A stretch of DNA of 64,000 bases from a bacterium SCSIO 12643. GTDB taxonomy: Bacteria > Bacteroidota > Bacteroidia > Flavobacteriales_G > Salibacteraceae. Within the stretch, counting starts at the first letter, position 1, and each line of letters opens with the position of its first letter. Below the pieces are notes generated by a model, which was given only the letters and a program-made list of their open reading frames with translations, had not been told where the DNA came from and ran no database searches. The stretch spans positions 3,844,001-3,908,000 of the forward strand of contig CP073750.1 in assembly GCA_024398135.1 (NCBI GenBank). Direction: 5' to 3'. The translations under genes and the position numbers were made by a program. Positions 37,801 to 46,169 of the stretch are shown one piece after another.

Positions 37801-39237
37801 TCTAAGATCGAAATAGATCAGATTGTTGCCAGTCATGGAATGGTAGAAGCAGATTGGTATCGAAAACAATACCAGTCAAAGAAGCCATTTCAATTACCCA
37901 CTAAAATCCCGGATGATTTTGGTGGTGTGAATCAAATAGAAGTACACCATGTCTCGATGAACCAGATGGATGTTCAAATGAGAATTCATAACAATAACTT
38001 TGTCGCGCCTTTGGAGATGGATCACTTTAATTTGGAGGTCGATTCATTTCATGTAACTCCAGGAGAGCAGATAGATTCGAATCGTGTATTATGGACGAAT
38101 GACATTCATGTAGATGTAGAAAACATATACACTACTGTAGATGAAGGACTGTATGAGTTGGGAGCGGATGGTTTTCAATTTTCAACCCAAAGTAAAGATT
38201 TAGAGCTTAAAGGACTGAGTTTTGTTCCTACTGTAGGTCGTTATGAATACGCATTACATAAAGGATACCAAAAGGATGTGTTTAATATCAGTTTAAAAAG
38301 CTTGAAAGCACGAGATTTGGATTATTTGGGGTTGATCTACAACCAAAAGGTTAAAGGTGGAGAATTAAATGTGATACAGCCTTCTGTTGCCATTTTGAAA
38401 GACAAGCGTATTCCGGAACCGCCATATCAGTATAAAGCGATTATTCCCGAGAAATTTAAGCAGTTGAAAATGCCAATTACTTTGGATAGCATCATCGTAG
38501 AACGTGCAAAAATTGCGTATGAAGAGTTTCCTGAGAAGGGAAGAAAACCGGGAAGTATATTGCTGACTGAAATGAATATCACAGCGAATAACGTGACGAA
38601 TGATACTGCTATGTTGCTGAAGGACTCTACTTTAATGATTACCATGGACAGTCGTTTTCTGGATACATCTGATTTGACATTGTACTTAGAATATAATATG
38701 CTGAGTCCGATTAATAGTTTTAAAATGTCCAGTACGTTGGGGTCTTTTGACGCAACTATGATTAATCGTTATGTAGAGCCGGTATATTCTGCTACGATAA
38801 ACAGTGGGATGGTGAGTCGAATGGATATGAGTGTTATTGGCAATGATAGTATTGCTGGAGGGAAGATGGGTCTATACTATGATGACTTTAAGTTTACTTT
38901 CTTGAATGAAATTACGCATGAGAATAAGGGCTTTGCTACCAAACTGAGAAGTATGATTGGCAATACAATCATCAAGTCAAAAAACAAGTACCATCCGTTT
39001 AAGAGAAGGCAGCCGTTGTATTTCCAAAGAATTACTGGAAAGGGGTGGATTAACTACTTGGTAAGAATAGAATTGGCTGGAGTTTCCAGTAGCGTAGGGC
39101 TTAAGAATTATAGAAAAGACCTTAAAAAAGCGAATAAAAAACTTTGGAAAGAGTTCGATCAAAATGATAAAGCTGAAAGAAAACAATTGGCTAAACAGTA
39201 CAAAAAGAGGCAGAAAGCCAAAAACGGAAAAAATTAG
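34849..39237 (+). CDS. Very large single-TM AsmA/DUF748-like envelope protein
   Basis: 1,462 residues. Short Ser/Lys-rich cytoplasmic N-terminus, one membrane helix at about 30-50, then some 1,400 residues of beta-rich sequence with repeated 'V..P.I.I' and 'L....' strand patterns, ending in a basic Lys-rich tail. The opening 'EYIVGDVIRAQVEEKSNGKYTISYEDLEFDW' region (described) resembles the start of AsmA-like proteins, which bridge the periplasm and carry lipids. The start is TTG at 34849: there is a stop at 34825 and no ATG before the membrane helix. Family assignment is tentative. Confidence 0.6.
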   Translation: MDSSSQKDLDQTSDVESGKPSSKRKFLKWGAILLFLILSVFGFGWLTEYIVGDVIRAQVEEKSNGKYTISYEDLEFDWSTISVKLKDFTYEPLHPEKQSEVNDFTFGAHEVDVQLENLRGIYFEKALHIVQVKIESPEIEIIQKKKPERRVTFSWRTGNLYKLVQGFIKSYQVDYFEVNHLKMDYVQDYNGTPKKFSINDLSLGINNIHIDSTALAKNNNIFFTESIELKIKDQNLSIGDQLHHLHFDSLNLSTSTNSIEIYNSVLDTNQNAESQQNYQTFNQYDLHVPYVGITGLDFSKAYVDNILDIDSILLSAPDLDARVHLRDPKPSAKPKVDNRALKVLLDIFDEIHLNTFHIDDAQLRAVYGPNDTAKISGLNLDFADFVLDSGDLNTKEFYPDFSGLEVSINQPAFDLPGGNLLEANVLSFSTYDSILEIDQAVLTGKKRGDNERTKVKIAALKMTGVDPQEIIKDKKINLESVWVLTPELQIINKGNRNEISAFDIADFIHGDFKDYRIKKVNIEQGKVQILTSQNKLSNHKIGQFDIQLDHFALNEESIRKDRFLWSRNARLNLRDVHLYLAKGQHGLNAKKVKINTVNGHILALNLDVKPIVKDSSRLKTLAEIEANTFEVKGINFHRLKKIKKIDLSLLHMHDVKAKINHLAVDSIQNDSSQTFVDFLVSLESIDLDNVDIHDVDVLLQRKGVSVAKFSDGFLQTHKLSAREDKLRNGKLSFLSDSITYGLHRVMIPFTEKSHMLTIEDLKRRHDSTLEISGVTVRPIPGKKISDSAMSMVSFIPKITIENFHTFENRYSDTLHVGDVVLDKPMFRLTMPKEKKKRTEKFELPRSLSTTFMNGDVFAIEVESFDVQNGRITMLQNETKVSVNKLNLRSWDWMISQESDWTPDRFLWANDFSLDLSQLEYKIPGFEYCHHIDSLSYKFRPNSLKVHGVYYNNWKQNGVIENSQVSIYLPFIDFQNPNIYGYLKESKIEIDQIVASHGMVEADWYRKQYQSKKPFQLPTKIPDDFGGVNQIEVHHVSMNQMDVQMRIHNNNFVAPLEMDHFNLEVDSFHVTPGEQIDSNRVLWTNDIHVDVENIYTTVDEGLYELGADGFQFSTQSKDLELKGLSFVPTVGRYEYALHKGYQKDVFNISLKSLKARDLDYLGLIYNQKVKGGELNVIQPSVAILKDKRIPEPPYQYKAIIPEKFKQLKMPITLDSIIVERAKIAYEEFPEKGRKPGSILLTEMNITANNVTNDTAMLLKDSTLMITMDSRFLDTSDLTLYLEYNMLSPINSFKMSSTLGSFDATMINRYVEPVYSATINSGMVSRMDMSVIGNDSIAGGKMGLYYDDFKFTFLNEITHENKGFATKLRSMIGNTIIKSKNKYHPFKRRQPLYFQRITGKGWINYLVRIELAGVSSSVGLKNYRKDLKKANKKLWKEFDQNDKAERKQLAKQYKKRQKAKNGKN

Positions 39238-39282
39238 CATCTTTTTTCTACTTTTTTTCATCGTTAAAACAATTAATAAACC

Positions 39283-39290
39283 TATCTTTG
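39283..39290 (+). promoter_or_regulatory. -7 box for tRNA-Arg
   Basis: TATCTTTG, an exact TAnnTTTG match, 14 bases before the mature tRNA 5' end. Confidence 0.6.
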
Positions 39291-39303
39291 CGCCCGCTTA
39301 CAG

Positions 39304-39377
39304 GGCCTCGTAGTTCAACTGAATAGAATTCCACATTACGGCTGTGGCGGTTGCAGGTTTGAATCCTGCCGAGGTCA
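39304..39377 (+). tRNA. tRNA-Arg (anticodon ACG)
   Basis: Full cloverleaf by hand: acceptor GGCCTCG / CGAGGTC (one G-U), D stem GTTC/GAAT, anticodon stem CCACA/TGTGG with loop TTACGGC (ACG at 34-36), T stem GCAGG/CCTGC with loop TTTGAAT, discriminator A. CCA is not encoded. 74 nt. A34 is presumably deaminated to inosine to read CGU/CGC/CGA. Confidence 0.95.
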
Positions 39378-39389
39378 CTAAGAATGAAA

Positions 39390-39417
39390 AGCTCAACACG
39401 ATGTGTTGGGCTTTTTT
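39390..39417 (+). terminator. Terminator after tRNA-Arg
   Basis: Stem agctcaacac / gtgttgggct (one G-U) with loop gat, followed by six T residues. Confidence 0.8.
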
Positions 39418-39472
39418 CATTTCAGTACCGATTGACGTTTACTTCATAGAGGGGTTGAAATGAAAAAAGAAG

Positions 39473-39489
39473 GCATCATGTAATGATGC
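39473..39489. other. Hairpin upstream of the repeat pair
   Basis: Perfect 7-bp stem gcatcat / atgatgc with loop gta, flanked by A-rich sequence on the left and ggcttttcttt on the right. It could act as a terminator or be part of the repeat element that follows. Confidence 0.4.
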
Positions 39490-39491
39490 AG

Positions 39492-39546
39492 GCTTTTCTT
39501 TCGGAATTCGGACCTTAAAGGAAAACCATAGGTAATCCGATTGAAT
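39492..39546. repeat. Hairpin-forming repeat, copy 1
   Basis: About 55 bases that recur at 39661-39716. Core 'cttaaaggaaaacc-taggyaa' sits between arms that pair (ttCGGA ... TCCGa). About 80% identity to copy 2 by eye. The 39439-39738 minus-strand frame over both copies is not considered a gene. Confidence 0.6.
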
Positions 39547-39660
39547 TCTTGAAAGAGTAATATCAAAGTATTTAGTTTTCGATTGTTTTTTTAAATTCTT
39601 AATGCAACATATTCCTTGAGATACAAAGTCATAAAAAGCTATAACAATTGAAAATTTCGC

Positions 39661-39716
39661 GCTTTTCATTCGGAATTTGGCTCTTAAAGGAAAACCGTAG
39701 GCAAGCCAATTTGAAA
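39661..39716. repeat. Hairpin-forming repeat, copy 2
   Basis: Second copy. The arms differ from copy 1 but still pair (atTTGGCT ... AGCCAAt), so differences are compensatory. The region 39421-39849 holds no gene I can support. Confidence 0.6.
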
Positions 39717-39849
39717 TATCAGCATTCATATTAAACATTAACTTTAATCCCCTGACACAATTTGTCAGATAGAAACATTTAGTTTACCATCTTAAAAAAA
39801 CAACCTCAATTAGTTTCTTTGCAATAGATTGAGAGTTAACTTAGTAAAG

Positions 39850-40431
39850 ATGTCAAAAAAAGAAATAGAAACATTTTATCCTGAAAGTCAGGCTGATTGG
39901 CGGAGATGGTTAGAAGAAAACCATCAATCAAAACAATCAATTTGGCTTATTTACTACAGACAATCAACGAACAAACCATCTTTGAGTTGGAGTGAAGCTG
40001 TGGATGAAGCGCTTTGTTTTGGATGGATTGATAGTACTAAAAAGACAATCGACAAGGAAAGGTATATGCAATATTTCACTAAGAGAAAGCCAGGTAGTAC
40101 CTGGTCAAAAGTGAATAAGGATAAAGTCGCCCAACTCATCGATAAAAAATTAATGATGAAGGCAGGGTTTGACAGTATTCAAATAGCCAAAGAAAATGGA
40201 ACCTGGTCATTATTAGATGATGTAGAGAACTTAATTGTACCAGAGGATTTAAGATGTGCATTAAATAAACATAAATCGGCAATGGAGTTTTTTGAGAGCC
40301 AATCAAAAACCATCAGAAAAGGGATGTTGTATTGGGTCACGGTTGCTAAAAGACCCGAAACCCGAAAGAAGAGAATTACCGAAATAGTAAAATCCGCAGC
40401 TAATGGGGAAAAACCAGATCATTTTAGGTAA
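39850..40431 (+). CDS. YdeI/OmpD-associated family protein
   Basis: 193 residues from the ATG at 39850; a TTG 21 bases upstream would add 7 residues with no support. The N-terminal domain has the YdeI pattern: 'WRRWLEENH', 'SIWLIYYR', 'WSEAVDEALCFGWIDS', 'FTKRKPGSTWS'. C-terminal helical part with 'YWVTVAKRPETRKKRITEIV'. Function unknown; the family is sometimes linked to cationic peptide tolerance or DUF1801-like folds. Confidence 0.85.
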   Translation: MSKKEIETFYPESQADWRRWLEENHQSKQSIWLIYYRQSTNKPSLSWSEAVDEALCFGWIDSTKKTIDKERYMQYFTKRKPGSTWSKVNKDKVAQLIDKKLMMKAGFDSIQIAKENGTWSLLDDVENLIVPEDLRCALNKHKSAMEFFESQSKTIRKGMLYWVTVAKRPETRKKRITEIVKSAANGEKPDHFR

Positions 40432-40493
40432 ACTTATCTGAATAAGACTCTTGTTCTGGTTTTAAAACACCTATAACTAAACGATAATCATCG

Positions 40494-40501
40494 TATCTTT
40501 G
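40494..40501 (+). promoter_or_regulatory. -7 box before the membrane protein gene
   Basis: TATCTTTG, identical to the box before tRNA-Arg, 21 bases before the ATG at 40523. Confidence 0.5.
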
Positions 40502-40522
40502 ATATTCCCAGAACCTGAGTAA

Positions 40523-41242
40523 ATGAGAATATTCCTGATCATAGCGAGTTTAGTATTTACTGTTTTAAGCGGTATAATTCTATACAAAGAAGGCTTTTCA
40601 ACTGAAGGAATGATCGGGTTTATATTGTTCTTATCAGCGGCATTGGTATTTACGTTCCAAAATAAACTTGATCAATGGACTGAACAAAGGATAAAAGCCA
40701 TACGAGAAGAAACATACTGTATAATTAAGCACGACCATATTTATTTTCCTAAAGGATATTATTTCAAGCAAGGTTTCTTAAAATCCCGAAAAGATTTACC
40801 ATTTGATGAAATTGAAGAAATCAGATTAAATACGATTCCGATCACAGCAAAGATTAAGCACAATGAAATTATCTTTTTAAAGGGTTTGAGCAATGAAGAT
40901 ATTATGTCTTCGGTACTAAAAGAAAAAGAAGCTGATTTTCAAGATCACTGGGCATTAATTTGTGAGGAGTTTCTGGATACTGAATTAGAGGAAGAAGAAC
41001 AGGAACGAATTCAGAACAGATTAACAGCACACGGTTTTAGTATTGAAGAAATTAAACGAATCAAGGATCGAATTCGTTTAAGAATGTTAATTCGTACCTA
41101 TGCTTCATGGGAATGGGTGTATTATGGTCAGTTCGATGTTTTATCCGAACTATGGCCATTAAGCGCTAAAAAATATTGGTGGACAATGGATATTGCATTA
41201 CGTACAGCAACCAAAATTTCAAAAACGAATGAAACAACTTAG
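40523..41242 (+). CDS. Hypothetical membrane protein
   Basis: 239 residues, two N-terminal membrane helices (about 3-21 and 30-46), then a cytoplasmic domain with a PH-like strand pattern (60-115) and an acidic helical part containing Glu runs. Not recognised. Its 3' end overlaps the next gene's preferred start by 14 bases, so the two are cotranscribed. Confidence 0.65.
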   Translation: MRIFLIIASLVFTVLSGIILYKEGFSTEGMIGFILFLSAALVFTFQNKLDQWTEQRIKAIREETYCIIKHDHIYFPKGYYFKQGFLKSRKDLPFDEIEEIRLNTIPITAKIKHNEIIFLKGLSNEDIMSSVLKEKEADFQDHWALICEEFLDTELEEEEQERIQNRLTAHGFSIEEIKRIKDRIRLRMLIRTYASWEWVYYGQFDVLSELWPLSAKKYWWTMDIALRTATKISKTNETT

Positions 41243-41888
41243 TGTCTTAATTTTAGGAATTATTTTAACACTGTTTTCTTGTTCTTTAGAGGAGCAAAGT
41301 CCGGATCAGGAAATAGAAGATAAGAATCAAATAGTTGATACCATAGATTCGGATAGTGTTCTGATTCAACAACTTATGGATTTAAATCTTAAAGACCAGA
41401 CTTTAAGATTTGTATTACCGGATGTAACTAAAAGGTTCGGTGCCGGGTCACAAGAAGAAAAATACTTTTGGTCACTCATTCATCAACAAGACAGTATTAA
41501 TGAAAAAGAAATTGCTCAAATCATAGATCGGTATGGTTGGTTGGGAATAGATCGGGTTGGAGAAGAAGCCAATCAGTCACTTTGGTTGATCATACAGCAC
41601 GCGCCATTAGAAGTTCAGGAAAAGTATTTGCCATTATTAAGAGCTTCTGTAGATGCGGGTCATTCGCAAGGATGGCATTTAGCGTTTTTAGAAGATCGGG
41701 TTTTAATGCGAAATAAAAAAAATCAAATCTATGGCACCCAATCCCTTTACGATCAGGAAACCAAAACGTTTAAAATATATCCTATAGAGGATGTTGCTCA
41801 TGTGAATGAACGTAGAGAAAAATTGGGAATGGAAACCGTTGAAGAATTTGCTGAGATGAACGGTTATGTATATGATCAGGTAAAATAG
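41229..41888 (+). CDS. DUF6624-like lipoprotein
   Basis: 219 residues from the ATG at 41229, which gives a lipoprotein signal with lipobox LFSC. Contains 'QQDSINEKEIAQIIDRYGWLG' (described, near 95-115) and 'HAPLEVQEKYLPLLRASV', the core of DUF6624. Function unknown. The longer frame from 41193 would bury the signal peptide and is rejected. Confidence 0.8.
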   Translation: MKQLSVLILGIILTLFSCSLEEQSPDQEIEDKNQIVDTIDSDSVLIQQLMDLNLKDQTLRFVLPDVTKRFGAGSQEEKYFWSLIHQQDSINEKEIAQIIDRYGWLGIDRVGEEANQSLWLIIQHAPLEVQEKYLPLLRASVDAGHSQGWHLAFLEDRVLMRNKKNQIYGTQSLYDQETKTFKIYPIEDVAHVNERREKLGMETVEEFAEMNGYVYDQVK

Positions 41889-41892
41889 AAAA

Positions 41893-42330
41893 ATGATAGA
41901 TAAGAATTTAATCGCATCTAGCGGTATTGAAATTGAAACTACACCCGAAAAGGTATGGGAAGTATTAACTCATCCGGAATATGTAAAAGTTTATTTATTT
42001 GGAACAGAAGTTACAACAGATTGGAACGTAGGAAGCAAAATATTGTTTCAGCGAGCTTATAATGGTCAGCAATATCAGGATAAAGGGAATGTGTTGGTCA
42101 ATATTGAAAACCAAACTTTGAAATATAATTACTGGAGTGGTTTTTCCGGTTTAGAAGATTTACCGGAGAATTATGCGTTGGTCAATTACTTCATTGAAGA
42201 TCTTGGAGGTGGTAAAGTCTGGTTTAAATGGGAACAACAAGGTTTTGCAAATACGGACGGGCAATGTCATACCGAACAGATGTTGGGCCAAATGCTGAAA
42301 CAAATTAAAGAGCTTGCAGAATCCTTATAA
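41893..42330 (+). CDS. SRPBCC / AHSA1-like domain protein
   Basis: 145 residues, a single START-like hydrophobic-ligand fold: 'IEIETTPEKVWEVLTHPEYVKVYLFG' (described, 13-38) is the typical first strand and helix pair, 'GSKILFQ' and the C-terminal long helix are present. Ligand unknown. Four bases after the DUF6624 gene. Confidence 0.85.
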   Translation: MIDKNLIASSGIEIETTPEKVWEVLTHPEYVKVYLFGTEVTTDWNVGSKILFQRAYNGQQYQDKGNVLVNIENQTLKYNYWSGFSGLEDLPENYALVNYFIEDLGGGKVWFKWEQQGFANTDGQCHTEQMLGQMLKQIKELAESL

Positions 42331-42468
42331 AATGCACTGAGAAGTTTCGTTTTACCGATTCTCAGTTATTTTCAACACATCCTCATAAATTATCGGGTTT
42401 AAAAGGTAATATAAAGGATATTCGTATGTTTAAGTAATCTGAATCGTAAAGTTCGGATGGAATAGTGT

Positions 42469-43491
42469 ATGATATCTAAAGAATTCTTTAAAACAAATGG
42501 TCTGGGTATTGGAATAATACTGTTGTTATTCCTACTGTACTTGGCTAAGGATCTACATCTGGATTTGTGGATCAGAATTAGTCGCGCATTATTTTCTACA
42601 TCTGTTTTGGTTATTGCATTTCGAGTAAGTAATCGACTCTATGCACAACTTGAGAAAAATGACAAACAGAAATATTCCTTGGTCTTTTTATTCATTGGAT
42701 TGAATATAGCTTCTTTTTTGGTTAACATTTCATTATTAGATCCTCATGAAATCGTAGAAAGAGAAAAGAAACATTACATAGCCGTTATATTACTGAAATT
42801 CATGCCAGTTTTCCCTGTGGCTATCTCCATGATGTTTAGCTGGGCACATTACCTGTTTAAAAAGAACAAGGAAAATGAATTGGCTATATCTAAATTGATT
42901 GCGTTAAATAAAGAATCTGAACTTACTGAGCTTAAAAAACAACTCAATCCGCATTTCCTGTTCAATGCTTTAAGCAACATATATTCAATCGCATATTTAA
43001 AAGATGATCGTACGCCTGATAAAATCATGCAATTATCTAAAATGCTGCGTTACGTGATTTATGATACGGATGTACCGTTTATTCGATTGGATAAGGAAAT
43101 TGAGTACATTGAATATTATGTAGATTTCCAAAAGTTTAAAATCAAGAAAACACAGGATATCAAATTTGATTATAGTGGCGTAAAAAAAGAATTGACAGTA
43201 GCACCTTTAATATTCTTACCCTTTATCGAAAATGCATTTAAACATAGTCAGGTGACCACAGATTCAAATGCCTGGGTGAATATCAACATGAGTACGATTG
43301 GTAATGTCATTAAATTTAAGGTAGAGAATTCTATTTCAACCAAAACACAGCCGGAAATCCTGAATAATAATGGAATTGGTTTGGAAAACATTAAGAAGCG
43401 TTTAGAACTCATTTACAAAGACCGGGCTGAACTGAATATTACGAAAGATGAAGTTTTTGTTGTAAACCTAAAGATCAAAGTAGATGTGTGA
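42469..43491 (+). CDS. LytS-type sensor histidine kinase
   Basis: 340 residues. Four N-terminal membrane helices (about 13-140), then the His_kinase domain with 'LKKQLNPHFLFNALSNIYS' (phospho-accepting His in NPHF) and an ATPase domain with 'FIENAFKHS' and 'NNGIGLENIKKRL'. No extracellular domain beyond short loops. The downstream LytTR regulator gene starts inside its last codons (8-base overlap), so the two form a two-component pair. Confidence 0.92.
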   Translation: MISKEFFKTNGLGIGIILLLFLLYLAKDLHLDLWIRISRALFSTSVLVIAFRVSNRLYAQLEKNDKQKYSLVFLFIGLNIASFLVNISLLDPHEIVEREKKHYIAVILLKFMPVFPVAISMMFSWAHYLFKKNKENELAISKLIALNKESELTELKKQLNPHFLFNALSNIYSIAYLKDDRTPDKIMQLSKMLRYVIYDTDVPFIRLDKEIEYIEYYVDFQKFKIKKTQDIKFDYSGVKKELTVAPLIFLPFIENAFKHSQVTTDSNAWVNINMSTIGNVIKFKVENSISTKTQPEILNNNGIGLENIKKRLELIYKDRAELNITKDEVFVVNLKIKVDV

Positions 43492-44203
43492 GACAAAGAT
43501 TAAATGTGTGGTAATTGAAGATGAAGAACACACTACTAAATTGATGGAAAACTACATCTCACAGGTAGATCAATTGGAATGGTTAGGTTCATTTGTTTCA
43601 CCCGTGGAGTTTTTCAATTTTGATCGAATGAATGAAGTGCAGATGATCTATCTGGATATTCAAATGCCTAATATTACAGGAGTAGAGTTCTTAAAGCTGA
43701 AACCCATTAATGCTGAAGTCATATTTACTACGGCTTATTCGGAATATGCGATGGAAGGATATGAGCTGAACGTTACCGATTATTTATTAAAACCAGTTGA
43801 ATTTTCACGTTTCTTTAAAGCGACACAAAAAGCCATTGAACAGATTAAACTAAAAACCTTAGCGCAGTCTCCTAAAAGGGCAGATCAGGTTGATTTTATC
43901 ATGTTAAAAGTAGATAAGAAGCTTATTAAAGTTTTGATTGATGAGATCATATACGTGCAGTCTGATTGGAATTATATATACGTATTCACCAAACATCAAA
44001 AGCTTATGGTTTTGCGCACAATGAAAGGGATTGTAAAAGATTTATCCGCATATCGTTTTATCCGGATTCATAAATCATACCTGATAAATCTGGATCATTT
44101 TAAGTCAATTGAAGGAAATATGGTGCAACTACAGGGTAATGTGAAGTTACAAGTGAGTCGGAATCATAAATCGGAACTTATGGAGGCTTTACATCAATTG
44201 TAA
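43484..44203 (+). CDS. LytTR family response regulator
   Basis: 239 residues. Receiver domain with acidic pair 'IEDEE', phospho-acceptor Asp in 'YLDIQMP' and the conserved Lys in 'LLKPVEF'; LytTR DNA-binding domain about 140-239 ('VKVDKKLIKV'-like strand, 'IYVQSDWNYIYVFT', 'FIRIHKSYLINLDHF'). Partner of the kinase at 42469. Target genes unknown; the outer membrane gene downstream is convergent. Confidence 0.92.
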   Translation: MCETKIKCVVIEDEEHTTKLMENYISQVDQLEWLGSFVSPVEFFNFDRMNEVQMIYLDIQMPNITGVEFLKLKPINAEVIFTTAYSEYAMEGYELNVTDYLLKPVEFSRFFKATQKAIEQIKLKTLAQSPKRADQVDFIMLKVDKKLIKVLIDEIIYVQSDWNYIYVFTKHQKLMVLRTMKGIVKDLSAYRFIRIHKSYLINLDHFKSIEGNMVQLQGNVKLQVSRNHKSELMEALHQL

Positions 44204-44207
44204 AGAA

Positions 44208-45134
44208 CTAAAGGTTAAAGGTGAGCCCCAAAGACAGAACACTAATATTGTTGATGAATCTAACGTTATAATAATCACGTCCTGTATAATACTGAATAAA
44301 GCCACCAAAGCGGATACCTTCTGCAGGATATAATGAGAGTTTAGCTTTTAAGCTATATCTATATTTCTGTTCGCTATGATATTCAGATAAGTCGCCTAAA
44401 ATATAGGTGTTTTCAATCCGACCAATAAGGAGAAACTGTTTATCAGATTTTAGAATAGAGAAGGAGGGGCTGATTCCCTGGAAATCAGCCATGAGTCTAT
44501 AAATCCCATAAGATTGTTTTAATTCACTCTCTAAGGAAAGTATAGAATTTGGGATGCCTCCATCTATTCTAAAACCATAAGTCTGAAAAAGTCTAAAATC
44601 TTTTATTTTATGAATCCTGGTGTATTTAACACTTAAGTAATTCGTTGAAAAATCTCCGGTAGCGAGATTAAATGAATCCGTTTCTGGACGATAAAATGTA
44701 CCTGACTGGCCATTAGATAAATGCTTGATCTCAAAATCCAGATAACTGTATGTGTTTTTGTTGGGCTTAAAGAACTTGATATAGTTAAATCCTGGCTGAT
44801 AATTCAATGGGTAGATGGGGGAAGAAAACTCATTATACATTCTGAGAGTCAAAAACATATTGAAATCAAAGTCAGCATATTTGTATTTTAAACTATTAGG
44901 ATCTTGTGAATTGTTGATCAATTTTAAGTTGGCATATATCCCGGCTTCAAATAACGTATTTGATTCGTTATGTAACGGTGCATTTAATGGTGTTGAGATG
45001 TAATTAGAACTTCTTGAATTTAGTTTAGCCAATCTATGCATTTCAACCAGCGACTCGTTTGATTGAGATTTTGTTCCAAATGGAAGTATACCCAGGAACA
45101 CGACAAATGTGTATTTGAAAATATTGACTTTCAT
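44208..45134 (-). CDS. Outer membrane phospholipase A-like protein
   Basis: 308 residues with signal peptide (to about TKSQ, 24). Barrel with alternating strands and terminal Phe-x-Leu. The motif 'KHLSNGQSG' (H138, S140, N141) matches the catalytic His/Ser plus 'SNG' of OMPLA/PldA, and 'FIQYYTGRDYYNVRF' resembles the second conserved PldA strand 'YFNGYGESLIDYN'. Predicted calcium-dependent lipid hydrolysis at the outer membrane. Four bases downstream of the methyltransferase gene, likely the same transcript. Confidence 0.65.
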   Translation of the reverse strand: MKVNIFKYTFVVFLGILPFGTKSQSNESLVEMHRLAKLNSRSSNYISTPLNAPLHNESNTLFEAGIYANLKLINNSQDPNSLKYKYADFDFNMFLTLRMYNEFSSPIYPLNYQPGFNYIKFFKPNKNTYSYLDFEIKHLSNGQSGTFYRPETDSFNLATGDFSTNYLSVKYTRIHKIKDFRLFQTYGFRIDGGIPNSILSLESELKQSYGIYRLMADFQGISPSFSILKSDKQFLLIGRIENTYILGDLSEYHSEQKYRYSLKAKLSLYPAEGIRFGGFIQYYTGRDYYNVRFINNISVLSLGLTFNL

Positions 45135-45138
45135 TAAA

Positions 45139-45753
45139 TTAATTGATTCTGAAAATCACAGAGGACTCTATAGTAGAGTCTGATTGGAGCGTTGCTTCAC
45201 AATGACCTAATTCTTCAAATGGGATGTATTCAATAAATTCGGATAAAGAGGTAAAATATTCTACACCATATTTTTGTTGTCCTTTGTAAAAGATCTGGTT
45301 AACCAATAAGTACTTGCCCTTAAAATGTGTTTTTAAAACCTCTAATATTTGTTGTAAATCTGGAAGTATATACCAGATAATCTCACTTAAAAGAACACAA
45401 TCATAATCTTGATATTTCACAAGGTCTTTTACTATATCAGCTACTTCAAAATCTAAATGTGGAAACAAACCCTGAGCCTTTTCAATAGCTACGGTGGACA
45501 AGTCAAGACTTTTAGGGAGAATTCCGGTGTCCCGATACATCCATTCTGCATAATACCCTAAACCACAACCACATTCCAATACGGATTGGATTCCAAAGTT
45601 TTTAATATGAATCAACCCCGCAGTTCTTGCGTATTTATTGGGCTGTGTGGATTGCGTCCAGGGATCAGGACAATCTCGGTACATATTTTCAAAATCACCA
45701 ATAAACTGGCCATCTTTAATTACATAATCGTGGTAATTGTTCTCGTTTTTCAT
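45139..45753 (-). CDS. Class I SAM-dependent methyltransferase
   Basis: 204 residues. Motif I 'VLECGCGLGYYAEWM' (about 59-73), acidic end of strand 2 'LDLS', motif 'DCVLLSEIIWYI'. Most similar in shape to NodS-type or generic methyltransferases; substrate unknown. Upstream partner of the phospholipase-like gene. Confidence 0.8.
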   Translation of the reverse strand: MKNENNYHDYVIKDGQFIGDFENMYRDCPDPWTQSTQPNKYARTAGLIHIKNFGIQSVLECGCGLGYYAEWMYRDTGILPKSLDLSTVAIEKAQGLFPHLDFEVADIVKDLVKYQDYDCVLLSEIIWYILPDLQQILEVLKTHFKGKYLLVNQIFYKGQQKYGVEYFTSLSEFIEYIPFEELGHCEATLQSDSTIESSVIFRIN

Positions 45754-46127
45754 AGTACAGAGATTTGATTTGTGCTTTTAAAATTATTGTTTTCAAAATG
45801 GAATACCCTCATAATACTCATATTTTAAACCCCTATCATAAAACCGGATTGTAAATCACACCAATTATAAAACCATGAGATCGAGGATATTCCAAGCTGA
45901 CATTAACACACTATATATGAGTGAATAACTACAAAAACTAATACTGGATACGCATACGTAATGTCTTAATATCAACAACTTAATTTCAGTTCAAAAGTGG
46001 AGGATGTGATTCGGGTACTCAAAAAAATATGAGCAATGCACATAAATAACTGAGAAAGTGCATGAATACATGAAAGGGCTAAAACCAGATGTAATAATTT
46101 GCTTAAATTCTTAGCAAGATTCGGGTT
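45754..46127. other. 374-bp intergenic region
   Basis: Divergent region between the methyltransferase and the ada operon. Two short related strings (cataaaacc at about 45837 and tataaaacc at about 45866) are the only internal similarity I see. No gene or hairpin supported. A weak promoter-like arrangement for ada (TTG at 46128, GACATTTG at about 46149) overlaps its end. Confidence 0.35.
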
Positions 46128-46169
46128 TTGGCTTGGATTAAAATAAAGGACATTTGTATCACAATAAAT

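Noticed and set aside
39439-39738. 99-residue minus-strand frame over the two hairpin repeats
   Set aside because: Its two similar segments (YLWFSFKVRIPKEK and WLAYGFPLRAKFRMKS) are the translated DNA repeats, and the variation between copies follows hairpin pairing rather than codon positions.
39304-40431. Genomic island inserted at tRNA-Arg
   Set aside because: No integrase and no repeated tRNA 3' end is visible downstream within the window; the neighbours look like ordinary chromosomal genes.
46128-46169. 14-residue N-terminal extension of Ada from a TTG
   Set aside because: Overlaps a likely promoter, lacks family similarity, and an ATG with normal spacing follows.
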